NCBI GenBank assembly: GCA_964020155.1
Contig: OZ026557.1
Span: 2,862,501 to 2,926,500, forward strand
Length of the DNA: 64,000 nt
Source of the DNA: Chondrilla cf. caribensis
Lineage: Eukaryota > Porifera > Demospongiae > Chondrillida > Chondrillidae
Direction of reading: 5' to 3'
In this document: positions 1 to 17,189 of the stretch, in pieces
Position numbering within the stretch: position 1 is the stretch's first letter
How the letters are laid out: the number at the start of each line of letters is the position of its first letter
Notes under the pieces: model-generated
Told to the model about the DNA's origin: nothing
Databases searched by the model: none
Seen by the model: only the letters and a program-made list of their open reading frames with translations
Made by a program: the position numbers and the translations under genes

Positions 1-328
1 TATAATATACATATTGTAGCAGTGTTCTACTCAATCTTTGCCTAATATTATAATGGATAACGATGAAGGTGGATTTAGCCCATGTTTTACACTCAGTATA
101 GAGTAGAATATCATATCAGATGGACAGTATCCTTGGGTTTTGTGAGGATAATCCATACACAGGAAAACACCATTGCGTATATTATATATATCTAACATAC
201 AAACATGAATTTAAAAATGAAAAGGACATACGGATAACTTCCACAAAAATAAAAGGAAAAGAGTAGGATTTTGAAATAGGCAGACAGTTGGAATGAGTGT
301 ACCATATATGGGAATCTAACAATCTGGG

Positions 329-329
<1 letters not shown>
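1..329. other. AT-rich sequence, nothing recognised
   Basis: No coding pattern, RNA gene or repeat was recognised here. The overlapping open frames on the minus strand start inside the neighbouring CA microsatellite and carry no family motif. Confidence 0.5.
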
Positions 330-376
<47 letters not shown>

Positions 377-440
377 CACATGCGCACACGCACACACGCA
401 CACACACACACGCACACGTACACACACACGCGCGCGCACA
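330..440. repeat. (CA)n microsatellite
   Basis: Nearly uninterrupted CA dinucleotides from about 330 to 375, then a CA/CG-interrupted tail to about 440. Read on the minus strand it gives Cys-Val runs that imitate coding sequence. Confidence 0.95.
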
Positions 441-444
441 CGAT

Positions 445-585
445 AGGTAACAACTTATTTCAGTCCAAGTGGGGCTGAGTACTTAATGTTAATTGGATGC
501 CTGGGGCATTATCACACAAGTAAACCGGCATTAGGCTAAAATGATATTGTGAATATTATTATGTATGAAACTGAAGTTACTCATG
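445..585 (+). repeat. Direct repeat, left copy, flanking the recombinase relic
   Basis: This 140-bp segment recurs at 3682-3803 in the same orientation. Both copies contain the strings tttcagtccaagtgggg/act, gcctggggcattatcacaca and aggctaaaatgatattgt. The left copy has a short extra stretch near 476-495. The pair brackets the gag/recombinase relic, as terminal or split direct repeats would. It could also be an unrelated dispersed repeat that lies on both sides by chance. Confidence 0.7.
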
Positions 586-1796
586 CCATTTACATGTAAA
601 TGGAGTTAACATGACTGGGCAGGGGTGGCTAAGGTGCTGCTTTGAGAATCGGACTATCCATTGTTGTTTTCATGACCTATTGGACAAATCCGCCAGGATA
701 TAATTAGTGAAGTTTAAGGTTAAAAAGCTGATGGGTGACATAGGTGCGTTTGCGTTGATCCCGAATAATAAAGACCCAGGTGGCGTGGGTGATCGATTGC
801 TCAGCAGCTGGTCAAGTGACCCTGATTCCTTGGCAGTTAGTTGGCTTGTCAGTGCGTGCAACGGTTTGGTCGATTGCTGTCTGCCATTGGGTTGGATTTA
901 TTGATGCTCTCGTATCCACTCACGATCCTCCTATTTTTGTATCTGTCATGCTTTCACAGCTGGACATGCTCCTCCGCCTCCCTCCTGTATGACTGTGCCT
1001 GCTACTCCAGTTGGCAGTGGCCTCAGGTCCAGCTAGCAGTGATCCTCTGACCTCCCCTCCATCCTCGACTGTAGTACCATCATCTGTCCTCGTGAACAGT
1101 GGTATCGAGCCAGGCGACAACTGGGGTGAGCAGGTTGTGGGGCGCATCACATGTTGGGTTATTTGGTTGGGGTTTTCTCACGCAACTTACGGGCTTGTGC
1201 GGGCCGGGCGGTGTGTGTGTGTGTGTGTCTGTCTCGCTCACTCTTGGTGTCTTTGTGTGTATGTGCAGCATGTGTGATGACTGGGGCGTGTGGCTATGCA
1301 GGTGGCTACAGGAGTAACTGACCCCAGGTAATTTGTCCAGTAATATCACCCCTCTAGACTCAGCTAGTATGATGTAAAGGGGGACATTGTCCCACATAAG
1401 GATTACATTGGAAGTGTTAAAGTGAAATCAGGCCTGAGGGTGTAGACAGCAGAGGAAGAAATGGTGAAGATTTAGTAACACAAAGACGATATAATGCTCA
1501 AGGTGAAAGCAGAAGCCACCCTAGAGCCAGCAGTATCGATCACAACATGTGTTTGTACCCCTACCAATACACATACGGGGTTGTACTCATGTTCAATAAC
1601 GCCACGTCTGCTCAGTGAGAATGCACCTCAGCCAACGCAAGTATGCCTTGCTGTTAAGGGCCTGTGAGTGCTATGGGGTGTTTCTGCCACTCTGGGTGTA
1701 GGGCTGGGAACAAGGCAGGCCAAACATTGAGGGTGGTAGGCCACAGGCTCGTACTCCAGGGCGGCATGTTATCAGCCTCCACTCTCAGTATGGGGG
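586..1796. other. Non-coding or badly decayed element interior
   Basis: Several short overlapping frames on both strands, none with a recognisable motif. A GT-rich patch lies at about 1210-1262. Base composition is higher in GC than the LRPAP1 introns to the right and resembles the relic at 1797-3395, so this is probably the decayed 5' part of the same element. That assignment is inference. Confidence 0.35.
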
Positions 1797-2542
1797 GTGG
1801 CAGGGAGTTCCTTGGCTCACGTCCAGCTCTCCCAGGGAACATTCGGTGGCCTGCTAGACACCAATGTTTCCTCACTGATGGCCTTGGCAAATGGCTCCGG
1901 GACTGCTTCCACATCAGCAGGCACAACCAAGATTACTATCTGCAATACAAGGGAACCACTCTCCTCGAAAGTGCTGCAACAACTCCGAACCCTGGAGTTT
2001 GTAGAACTACATAAGTTTCTCCCAGCTCACTCCTGTGAGTTATGGAATTGACTGACAAGAATTGCTCCACCTGTCAGCTACACGGTTGCTGCACCTCCAC
2101 CATGGGGGAATGGCAGAACCACCGTGCAAATACGATAAACGATGTCTTTACATGGATACTATGCTTCTGCCACTTTGTGGCTGCAGCCTCTGTCTACCAC
2201 CCGCACAAGGTCGATCAATTCATGGCCTATGCCAACATCGTGGTTCAAGCCCATCTGGAATTCGAGGGGGACAGTTGGCAGGCCTATAATCGTGCCTTTT
2301 ATCTACAGGCTTCAGGACAACCGTCGGTGAACTGGGCCATCCTGGATCTTCAACTCTACGCCAGAATGTTTATGGCACAGTCTAGGCATGGCAACTGCTG
2401 CAGGTACTGCGCGGGAAGAGATCACCCGTCCAACACCTGTCTGTGGAGTGTCGATGTGGACCTGCCTCCTGGACCAGTTGGCAGGCAGGGCGCGGGCTGG
2501 CTTGGTTGCGCCGATCTGCCACTCCTGGGACATGGGATTTAG
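1797..2542 (+). pseudogene. DIRS-like gag relic with zinc knuckle
   Basis: Two frames together resemble the gag-like ORF1 of DIRS-type elements. The first (1797-2036) carries the stretch LRTLEFVELHKFLPA. The second (2042-2542) carries the typical block where the chain is described as working on columns of H-P-H-K, then a W...YNRAF segment. It ends in a CCHC-type knuckle with spacing C-x2-C-x4-H-x4-C (CRYCAGRDHPSNTC, residues about 117-130). A frameshift near 2040 separates the parts. Assignment rests on remembered family pattern. A host zinc-knuckle gene is less likely because of the frameshift and the recombinase just downstream. Confidence 0.55.
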
Positions 2543-2670
2543 CAGGTTCCCAAGCATGTGTTCCTTCCACCACATGTGCTCAGGTTGCCGCAGGTTCCAT
2601 AGGATCTGAGAATGCCCCAGTGGGCACCCTGCCGTCGTGCTCCCTTGCCACCCCTGGCGGATAGGTCTCG

Positions 2671-3395
2671 ATGTCCGAGGTTTTGGGCATTTCGACAGCC
2701 CCCTTTCCCTGCCTCGAGTACCTACTCAATCTGTTTGCAGTGCACCTGTCTGACATGGGCCTGAGTTGGCAGACCATCAAGAGCTATTATGCTGCTGTTT
2801 GCCACTTGCATGTTCTGCAGGGATCCCAATTTCCTTGCCTGGGTGGACCCCTTCCTAGGATACAGCTTCTGTTATGGTGAATCAAGCAGCTGACCACCAA
2901 GGACCATCCAACAAGAGCATGACTGCCAATCACGCCACCGATTCTCATGAGGATTCGGGACCATTTGTTTACCCTCGCATGTACCTGGGACCATCACATG
3001 CTGTGGGCAGCAATGAATGTCCGTTTTTTTGGGATCCGGAGAGATTTGCAGTCCTGCCAGTTCTACATTTGATGAGTCTGAGCATTTAACCCTCGGCAAT
3101 GTCTCAGTGGACAATCACACAGCACCATTAAAGATGCTTGTCACAATCAAGGCTTCAAAGACAGACCCCTTTCGGGCAGGGGTGCCCTCTGCACGGGTGA
3201 GATCTGTGCCCTGTAGCCACCACAGTGCCTTTTCTTTCCATCTGTGGAGTAGGGGCAGGCCCCCTGTTCACGTTTGCAGACAGATCCTTTTTGACAAGGC
3301 CACAGTTCGTGCAGGAGGTACACTCATTGTAAACGGCCATCAGAATCATGCAACCTCATAATTGGGTCACAGCTTTCACATCGGGCATGCAATTG
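2671..3395 (+). pseudogene. Tyrosine recombinase (DIRS-like integrase) pseudogene
   Basis: Successive frames give the N-terminal SAM-like domain (GLSWQTIKSYYAAVCHLHVL, 2757-2817), then in another frame LPITPPILMRIRDHLF and LWAAMNVRFFGIRRDLQ with the first catalytic Arg region (2922-3050). A third frame gives LTLGNVSVDNHTAPLKMLVT and KASKTDPFRAGV with the beta-hairpin Lys (3087-3180). Near 3367-3390 the catalytic His box reads GHSFHIGHA, so the expected HxxR arginine is His. No downstream Tyr region is seen. At least two frameshifts and the lost Arg make it non-functional. No reverse transcriptase lies between it and the gag relic, so a deletion or an unusual gag-YR family is implied. Confidence 0.7.
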
Positions 3396-3593
3396 TTAGT
3401 TAGTTGGTAGCAATTTTTAATTTGGGGACAATTTATAAAAATTAGTCCATTTTTAGGGGGATATGTCCCTGTCCAGTCTTGTACTCTCTCCCAAGGCTAC
3501 CTTCAGTCAGTGGAGGTATGTAATGTATATCAGTGGACTCACTCGGCAGTAAGTCATGTGGGGCAGTCAGTGGTTTTACCACAGGAATGTTAA

Positions 3594-3878
3594 GTAAAAA
3601 TAAAAAGTATAACCCCTGTGCTACAAGGTGGTGAATATTTGAATCCCTTGTTACAAAAATTCTGCAATTATTAGGACAAGGAGGTAACAACTCATTTCAG
3701 TCCAAGTGGGACTGGATGCCTGGGGCATTATCACACAAGTAAACCAGCGTTAGGCTAAAATGATATTGTAAACATAATATTATGTATGAAAATAAAGTTA
3801 CTTGTAAAAACGAAAAGTGTAACCTCCGTGCTACAAGGTGGTAAACATTTGACCCGCTTGTTACAAACATTCTGCAAT
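3594..3878 (+). repeat. Duplicated 80-bp repeat around the right direct repeat
   Basis: The segment with aaaagtrtaacc, gtgctacaaggtggt and cttgttacaaa(a/c)attctgcaatta occurs at about 3594-3670 and again at 3797-3878. The direct-repeat copy lies between the two. A fragment (tgctacaaggtggtaacc) recurs near 4041. This suggests local tandem duplication of an element end. Confidence 0.65.
3682..3803 (+). repeat. Direct repeat, right copy
   Basis: Second copy of the repeat at 445-585, same orientation, diverging after the shared agttact. The start-to-start distance is about 3.2 kb, which encloses the gag and recombinase relics. Confidence 0.7.
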
Positions 3879-4405
3879 TATAATCGATTTTGCTACTTCC
3901 ACTGTCACTTCTTTGTGACAACTATACAACAATGTACAAAAATAAAGCAACCAGGGATATTGATAAAACATAGTATTATAACATAATAACATGTATGCAA
4001 GTTTGTAGTGTTTTGGAGCCATATCAATTCGAACAAGATTGCTACAAGGTGGTAACCAGCACATGTACGTACTTTCAATTACAAGGTTGTGAGGAGTGTA
4101 CATTTTTAAGACCGGCTAGTAATTGGGTGGAAATCTACACTTGTGCCAAGCTCAAGTGCCCCAAGGCTGTAATGTAGGTTGCAACCAGGTTGAAACAACA
4201 CGGTATCTTAAGATGTATATGCCTACCCAGTACCAACCCTCGTTGAGATCACGTATATACACATTTGGATTGGAGTTGTTCACTTTGTAGCAACCAGGAC
4301 TGCTTTCAGTCATTCATCTTCAATAGTCTGACCCCCATGTAGCCGCTCCACCCTGATTAGGGATTCCTCTACAATGATTATTACATATATTCAATAGGAA
4401 CACAC

Positions 4406-7400
4406 CTTGATTTTTTCCTTTTCAGCAAGTGAAAATGGTCCGTGTTTTGCATTCTTCCACAATTCTTTAATATTTGCATCCGAAAACTCCGGTAATTCTG
4501 GATCATCTACACTTGAAGCAATAGCCTTTGATCCAACTTTATTCCGAATTCTGTTTAAGTTATCTTGTAACATCTACAAAATGCAACCAATAAAATATAT
4601 TGTCACATGCACTACACCACCTCTCTACTGAATTCCTATAGTTGCACAATATTTATCCTATAATACAAGTAACTGTTGTACCCCACGTTTGCAGTACACT
4701 CCCATGTACCATCGAGAGAAGGGTACAACTATTTGCATAGTGTGGATACAAATAGCTGAGTTGGATTTCGTTTATGTAACAACATAGAAAAAGACGATTT
4801 TCTCAAAGAGCTGGAGGTTGCTATCAACCCATTCAGATGGCTCATTTGCCGCCCATACTTCCTGAACCAACGAGCGTGAGGATACTTACCGAAGGAATGA
4901 GGAAACTTGCCGAATCAACAAGCTTCAGAATATTCACTGAAGGAACGAAGAAACTTGCCGAACCAACAAGGCTTACGATACTTACTGAACAAACAAAGCA
5001 ACGGCTATGGTGTCCTCGAATGGAAAATCCACAAAACAACCTTTTTCAACCCCCGTCGAGAATGTTGAAGAATGTCTCGAGCTGTACATTCCCAAGAATA
5101 CAACTGAGAAAACACAATGGGCATGTAACAATGTCTGTTGATTGATAATTTTAATATGAGTCACTTAAAACCCAGTATACATCACTAATAAAGTCAGTGT
5201 TGTACCCCATACATCACGAATGTACTCCAGTTGGTCCTTTCGATGTTAAGTGACCATATCACCGATTGAGATACATTGTGGCATGTTGCATGGGCACACT
5301 TCCCTTTGTTATTACACAAATGTAAGTGTTATTAAAATTTGTCAATTAATTGCCTTGCAAATAATTGTTTAACTATAATGATAACTCTGCACAAGAGTTA
5401 GTATCCAAAAACAGCTGATTACTTCCAACTTTAAAGTGCTCTACATCGCACATAGCTTGAGGTAGATCATGGAATGCTTCCCCATTACCATACATACTTC
5501 TTTTCTCCTAATACAACATATTCATATCAACACGTCCCTGTGATAACATCTGAGACTGACAAAGAAACGTGATGAGAGGACCATGTATGTCCAACTCTTG
5601 GTATTTTTTACAAAGGTAAATGCTTACTATGGCCTACACCCCAGTGTATGCTACAGGGTCCAAACAATTTTCACACTTTCACCCTGATTTGTGAGAATCC
5701 TTAGGACCATAGACAATTACCAATGGAAAAAGGTATCACCAGTATGTATGAGAGTAGCTGGTATAAATAAGTTTTTATCAAAGGTTATTTGACCAAAATG
5801 CTAACAGAGGATTAATATGCTAAGTATGTAGGTAAAACAGGGGGGATGTCTATCTAAATATGATGGCATTCGAGCAATAGGATATGAACATGAGCAATTA
5901 TCACACAGTAGAGTAAATACAAAGACTAACTTATTAACTACAAAATAATCACTCTTTGGTACTGAGAAGAAAGGATGTGTAAACGTCTCACATTATGTTA
6001 CCTTAAAATCGTTTTCCTGTTTGATTCTTCGTTCCTTTTGCTTCACTGGATTTTGAGAAACATTCTGCAAATATAACAATACACTGTAACAAATTCACAG
6101 AATCAGTAATCAGTCATAACATTGATAAACAATCAAACTCAGCTAAGTAATTCATCCAAATCAGTTAAGTTTGCTCATAAGTAACAGATAAACCATGAAG
6201 TGTTGTCGTTCACCGATTTTAACTAAACTTCCCATGATTGCTTCTTTAAAGGCTGTTAATGGGCATCTGCAAACATGATTGAGTGGCATCAATCCCCAAT
6301 GAGAACTTTAGTCTCCCGACTCAACAATTGATACATGACTCATGATTCCAATTACTAGTACAGTACATAGGGGTTGATTGGATCCCTGTGATAACTTTTT
6401 CAAATGGGAATCCATTGTAACATTACGTAGGTAAGTTGTCATAAGGATATGAGACAGTTAGACTATGTGAAGAGGTGCTGAACAGTAAAGACAAGATGCT
6501 CAGCTTAAAACACATACGTAGGTACGTACATGGGTGATTAGGAATGAATAAAGTTCCTTTCGGATATTACTACATCTTCAACCATCATGAACTGGCAATG
6601 AAACAGAGCAAATACCTTTTCAATAGAATCAAATTCATTTAATCGAGTTTTGTGATCAACCAGTTCCTCCCATAAAATGGCAAGGTCATTGTCAGAAAAT
6701 GCAGCATTCTTTCTTGCTTTGCTCCACAGACTTTCCAAAACAGGATCTCCAAGTTTCATTGGATTTCGCATGTCATCAAAAACACGTATTGGCCCATTTT
6801 CATCATACACTTCCAAGCCATATGCAATCAATACATTCCTCAACTCTCCTTGAGCCTTTTTCAGAATCTTTGAAACTTCAGCCGCATCATCCTTTGGCCT
6901 CTTACTCGCCTGTGATATCAATTAGCATAATAATTATTGTTAACATCAGGTATTGAGGCCAGATACAATTCACTGATACTTAACATACAATGCAGGCATA
7001 TGCATCTGTATAAACAAATTATCACACATCTGAACATATTAAGTACAAACAATTTTTTTCTCAAAACTTTAGACTGCGTGCCCTATTGTCTTGGGGAGCT
7101 TACATATACTGTCAACACGGTGTACATACTGCATATGATGTACAATGCGTAGTGGAATATTACAAACAAACATGCAAACACATTATTTGGAACAGAATAA
7201 TATGCAGTGTACAGTATAATATAAATATATACCTCTAACAGGGTCTTATCCAATGGTACGAGCTGGGAGAATAACTTCCTTTGTGTAGGTTCAGGTAATA
7301 CTGCTTGGGCCTTTGTCCATAGTTTAGATATCAGAGGAGTACGCAAAGCATCTCCAGCTGTAGTCTAGATAAAATCATTGGTGTGATAAATTTATAATCT

Positions 7401-10296
7401 AATGGTATAGTGATAGTATGCATATTATTATTATTATTAGATATTACAGTGCTTTGGTAGGGTTTCCCCAAAACAGCACTACACATATAAAAGTAAACGT
7501 ACATACATAGATAACCACTCAGATAAAAATTAAATTAAATAACGAGGACAAACTCCAAGGGAGTGACATAAGAAAGTAGCAGGTACATCAAAATCTACAG
7601 TTAAAAGGTGGCTAAACTAACAGATCTTCCCGCAATCTCCACATAGCAATCACTCGCTTGACCACATCATTATCTTTGATTGAATTCAGCACTTCTATTG
7701 CAAAGTTCTCATCTGTGACATTCTTTAGGGTAGCTCTTAAAGCCTTTCTCTCCACATCCAATGCCTCACACTCACTGAGGAAGTGGCTAACGTCTCCTAC
7801 TGCCTTGTGGCACAACGAACACAACCTTTCCCCTCTCTCCTTCTTTTGCCCTCTTCCTGTCTCCACCTCTAACTTGGGGCAACCACTTCTAAGTTCTGCC
7901 ATCAATCGCCTTTGGTTTTTATTTAAAATATTAACAACTCCTCCATCCTGCCATTCCTTATAACCTAAATCACCACACACCCCAGCCCAATACTGTAATT
8001 TAGATGACCTATTACACCCTTCTACCCATTCCAATCTAAGCTTTCTCCACATACTATCATTTACCATCTCTTCAATCTGCCTATCTGATAATCCCCTAAA
8101 GAATTCCCTACATCCTCTTCCCAATTTCTCCCACCCCAACATCTGGGTCACTTTTGTAATTCCGTCCTCCCAATCATTCCTACCCTTTGCCCATACCAAA
8201 ATCTTGGAGAGTAATCTATTTTCCCTTAATCTATGCACTTTCACCCAATATCTAATTGCCCGTCTTCTAGCCTCCCACCTCAAGGGGGTCAGGCCTGCCT
8301 CCAACTCCAGCCCAAGTAAAGGGAAACGGGAATGAACACCTAAAAAACTTCTTATTGCAGCCCTCTGCACTCTCTCCAATTTCGCATCATTGCCACTCAA
8401 AACTCCCCATATTTCACAACCATATAATAGCGTGTTTCTCACCATTGAGGTATACAACTTTGAAAAGGTTGCCCATCCTACATTTCCAAGACTCCTTACC
8501 AGCCTCATGACCCCATATAGAGCTTTTCTACCATTATCCATTAAAGCCTCTCTCATCTTCTCGCCATTCAAAAACTCATTCAATACGATCCCCAAAATAC
8601 CATGTATAATATAGATATATCTATCTATATACATAGCAATGAGATAACAGAAATAGGGACCTTATAGTAGAACCTTCTCATACATAGTAGAGTAACTTAG
8701 AATTGATAATTCTTAGCACCATAGCACTAAGCTATTGATACAAGCTGTTGGAGGTGTTACAGAGATAGGCGATTGAATATTCCAAGATACAGACTTATCC
8801 ATAGCTAAAAATTAACAGTGTCTAAAGACATCCATGTCAAGTTACACCGGTCTACTCTACAAGATAAGCACATAAGCATATTATGTGGGAGCATGATATG
8901 TTTTGGTGGCTTTGTGATCAGAGGGCATTTCCAACAAGTGTAGAGTAAAATATCCATGATTGGACGACCACCACCTATATTTGGGCACGGAATCTTCAGA
9001 CCAGGAGCCAAATAATCACTATTACTGTACAGTGGGAAAGGGAGGCAGGGTAGAATCATGATGACAAGAAATCTCATATAAAGTCCTAGGCAGTTCCGCT
9101 ATTTGGACAAAAATGTTTCGTGCCCAAACATATGTAATAATCGAATGTGGATGAAGTGAAAAGAATGAATCCAACGGCTTTATTGATTGATTCATGACAT
9201 CATGCTCGCATCTGTTAGGGGTAAATGCAGGGGTACTGTTAGGGTTAGGAGTAGAATTAGACCTTGGATCCTTTTCAGACCTATAATACCACATCCCTGC
9301 TCCTACTCAAAACAGGTGTGAGTATGACATCATGATCACACCACACACATCACTTTGTAGCACATTCGTGCCCCCTCCAGTTGGATGGACAAATCAAGAA
9401 TGGACACATCAATGAGCCGGCAGTTTGCACACAAAGAAGGCACATATTGCCCAAAATGCCCAATTTGTAAGCTCAAAACAATCAAGTGTGAGGGCTAACC
9501 TCAATCAGACTGTGCTACAAAACAGAAATTATTAGCCTTCTACACAGCTTGGTAATAACATGTTCATACAGCGACTACCTTTAATAACAAAATTGCACAT
9601 AATATTACAGCCAATGAACAACAGAACAATTATCAAGAACTGCTTGAAAATTAAGTGTGTGCGCTATGTAGTCATTCGAAATCTAATGCAATGATAATAA
9701 GCACACAACTCGTGATACAATACATAGCTATGCAAACATTCAGTGACTACTGGCAGTATAATATTATAATGAAAATGGGCGGCCATCGACAAATTGCGAA
9801 CATTGATACTGTATTAAATTTGTGGTTACACCCAACTTCACGTAGCTTGCTTTGGATTTGTTATTTAAGGACGTACATGTCAGAATAAACTTTCTGGGCG
9901 ACTTTCCCAGGAAATTAAGTGACAGAAATCACGTCTTTTTATGGTCCGCTAATTAGCCTACGTACGTTTGGCACGAAGCATTTTTCTCTCCATAGCGTAA
10001 CCACATAGGATTCAAAAACGATATTTCTTATCTTCGCAATTCTGCCCTCCTGTCCTACAGTCCCACTGTACAGTATTAACGTTTATTTGGCTTCTTGTCC
10101 CAAAGATTCCACTCCCGAATACAAGCTGGTGTCCGATCATGCAATGGACTGCAACCAATGTGGGCCACATCTGTTACCGTAGGTCCTGGCCTATCTACAC
10201 TCATCTATGATAGGAATAAAAAAAAGACGCCAAACCTCTAACCTCAGCAATAGTGGCTACGACAAGTAGAAAAGACACAGCGACGCAAGAAGTCAT
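4406..10296 (-). CDS. LRPAP1: LDL-receptor-related-protein-associated protein (RAP), 3' end missing
   Basis: ER chaperone that binds newly made LDL-receptor-family proteins and blocks premature ligand binding. Coding exons on the minus strand, all phase 0: 10296-10243, 7364-7233, 6909-6616, 6064-6002, 4573-4406 (237 codons). Exon 1 encodes a hydrophobic signal peptide (MTSCVAVSFLLVVATIAE). Exon 2 carries the domain-1 motif PLISKLWTKAQ. Exon 3 carries LRNVLIAYGLEVYDENG and domain 2, DPVLESLWSKARKNAAFSDN. Exon 5 begins domain 3, DDPELPEFSDANIKELWKNA. Each RAP domain shows the expected LW-K-A helix pattern. Exon 5 ends in a good donor, but the rest of domain 3 and the HNEL-like ER-retrieval end were not found between 1 and 4405. 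They lie left of the window or are lost. Intron 1 (2.9 kb) holds a LINE fragment. Confidence 0.85.
4850..5000 (-). repeat. 48-bp satellite, short array (related to 35640-35930)
   Basis: About three degenerate copies of a roughly 48-bp unit containing the strings cttaccgaaggaa and aaacttgccgaa. The reverse complement of the unit forms the longer array at 35640-35930 in a Mi-2 intron. The overlapping 102-codon open frame is explained by this repeat and is not counted as a gene. Confidence 0.65.
5170..6001. other. LRPAP1 intron, no further feature
   Basis: AT-rich intronic sequence between the exons at 6064-6002 and 4573-4406. The part nearest 5196-5235 (tgtaccccatacatcacgaa) resembles 35975-35996 near the other satellite array. 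Nothing else was recognised. Confidence 0.4.
7423..8600 (-). mobile_element. 5'-truncated non-LTR retrotransposon (LINE), RT C-terminal part
   Basis: Open minus-strand frame 8600-7612 (about 330 codons) with the post-catalytic part of a LINE reverse transcriptase: LGIVLNEFLNGE, then LYTSMVRNTLLYGCEIW and LERVQRAAIRSFLGV, followed by a long helical region. A C-terminal zinc knuckle CSLCHKAVGDVSHFLSEC (C-x2-C...H...C) lies about 80 residues before the stop. The catalytic YxDD part is absent, so the copy is 5'-truncated, as is usual for LINE insertions. A (TAA)n-like tail lies at 7439-7423 on the minus strand. The open frame shows no stop, so insertion is fairly recent. It sits in LRPAP1 intron 1 in the same orientation as the gene. 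Confidence 0.8.
8640..10242. other. Rest of LRPAP1 intron 1
   Basis: AT-rich intronic sequence with no coding pattern. Short frames on both strands have no motif. Nothing else was recognised. Confidence 0.4.
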
Positions 10297-10406
10297 CTCT
10301 TTCTATAGAAAGTTGGAATTAGAATGGAAATGGGAACGGGTTTCGTCATCGCCTTCATTGTACACGTTTGCACTTCGGATCTTGCCAGGAAGAAGATAGT
10401 TGCATT
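10297..10406. promoter_or_regulatory. Putative bidirectional promoter LRPAP1 / PSMC1
   Basis: Only 110 bp separate the divergent start codons of LRPAP1 (10296, minus) and PSMC1 (10407, plus). Both transcripts must start inside or very near this interval. No TATA box in either direction is evident. GC content is higher than in the flanking introns. A shared promoter is inferred from spacing only. Confidence 0.6.
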
Positions 10407-15889
<5,483 letters not shown>

Positions 15890-16209
15890 TGGCCAATAAT
15901 TATAGTTGTTGTGCACTTTACGTCATTCTAGCTGTAGTGTAATTAACGGAATGATTTTGTGTGCATTATACACTGTAGCTGTACGCAACTACTAATGTGT
16001 GATAATATAACCATTACTAATAATATTTACTACTACTTGAGGCATATGCATGCTGGGAGCAATGCTACTGTGACATACAAACTATTGAGACCTATAGCTA
16101 ATCTGATTGCATGCCTCAATGTTTGCAATTGGACACGTGTGTGCATGCATATCACACGTCATACCTATCATAGATACATACTCTAACACGGAGTATAAGA
16201 CTGTGATCA
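15890..16209. other. PSMC1 3' flank
   Basis: Downstream of the PSMC1 stop. It probably contains the 3' UTR. No canonical AATAAA was found close to the stop, and no other gene was seen. Confidence 0.4.
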
Positions 16210-16212
16210 TAG

Positions 16213-16613
16213 ACGTTCACAGTGTTCACGACGTTCACAGTATTCACAATGTTCACGACGTTCGCAGTGTTCACGACGTTCACGACGTTCACAGCGTTCA
16301 CGACATTCACACCGTTCACGACCTTCACAGCGTTCACGACCTTCACAGCATTCACGACGTTCACAACGTTCACGACGTTCACCACGTTCACAGTGTTCAC
16401 AACGTTCGCGACGTTCACAGTGTTCACGACGTTCGCAACGTTCACGACCTTCACAACGTTCAGTGTTCACAGTATTCACGACGTTCACAACGTTCACAAC
16501 GTTCACAGTGTTCACAACGTTCACAACGTTCACAGTGTTCATAACATTCACAACGTTCACAACTTCCACAGTGTTCACAACGTTCACAACGTTCACAACG
16601 TTCACATTGTTCA
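16213..16613. repeat. 9-bp minisatellite (GTTCACRAC)n
   Basis: About 44 copies of a 9-bp unit, mostly gttcacgac, gttcacagt and gttcacaac. Because 9 is a multiple of 3 and the unit has no stop codon in most frames, long frames appear on both strands (VHDVHS, FTTFTV, VNVVNV). They follow from the repeat and are not evidence of a protein. Confidence 0.95.
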
Positions 16614-16726
16614 ATTGTTCATTGTACAATTGGAACCATATGGATATCCTAGAATTAGAAATTTATGTTAGGAAAATACTTGTGCATGCTACAGTTGCCA
16701 GGTACCACCAGTTGTTGTTAGGGCAT

Positions 16727-16796
16727 CTGTAAACACTGGACTGAGCCAGTCCACAGCCCATGGACTGGACTATGGACTATGAACTGGCTCAGTGAG
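16727..16796 (+). repeat. Left terminal inverted repeat of the 5.4-kb block
   Basis: Seventy bases that match the reverse complement of 22025-22093 with few mismatches. The outer end is ctgtaaacactggactga. Inside, agtccacag...catggactggactatgg can fold on itself, so each terminus is also a small hairpin. Confidence 0.85.
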
Positions 16797-17189
16797 CAAA
16801 TCTGGATACAAACCACACCCACTCATGATAATGATTCTGTGCCACACCCACTTCCGAAAAGCAACCATGCCCACTTCCGAAAATCAACCACGCCCCTTCC
16901 TCTCAGCCTTACAATCTCTGCATACAACATGAGGAAATAACGGGACATTTTATGTTGCTGGGTTGACTCTATCTCAGTAGTTTATGGGCAATTGCTAGTA
17001 CCATCTGTAAAGGAGATCAATTTCAATTGGCCCAGCTTCAAAGCACATCACTACAAGCTGTACACATATCACTACTAGTTGTACACACATCACTAGTAAC
17101 TGTACACCACACCACTATATACTAGCTGTACATACACCACTACTAGCTGTACATACACCACTACTACCTGTACACACACCAGTACAAGC

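Noticed and set aside
182..439. Minus-strand frames rich in Cys-Val
   Set aside because: They are the translation of the (CA)n microsatellite and have no motif outside it.
4837..5145. 102-codon plus-strand frame
   Set aside because: It is produced by the 48-bp satellite, which has no stops in that frame. No family match.
7612..8634. 340-codon frame as a host gene
   Set aside because: Sequence and zinc knuckle match the C-terminal part of a LINE reverse transcriptase, truncated at the 5' side, so it is a mobile-element fragment.
16207..16671. Four long frames of VHD, FTT and VNV repeats
   Set aside because: All are by-products of the 9-bp minisatellite. The equal openness of both strands argues against coding.
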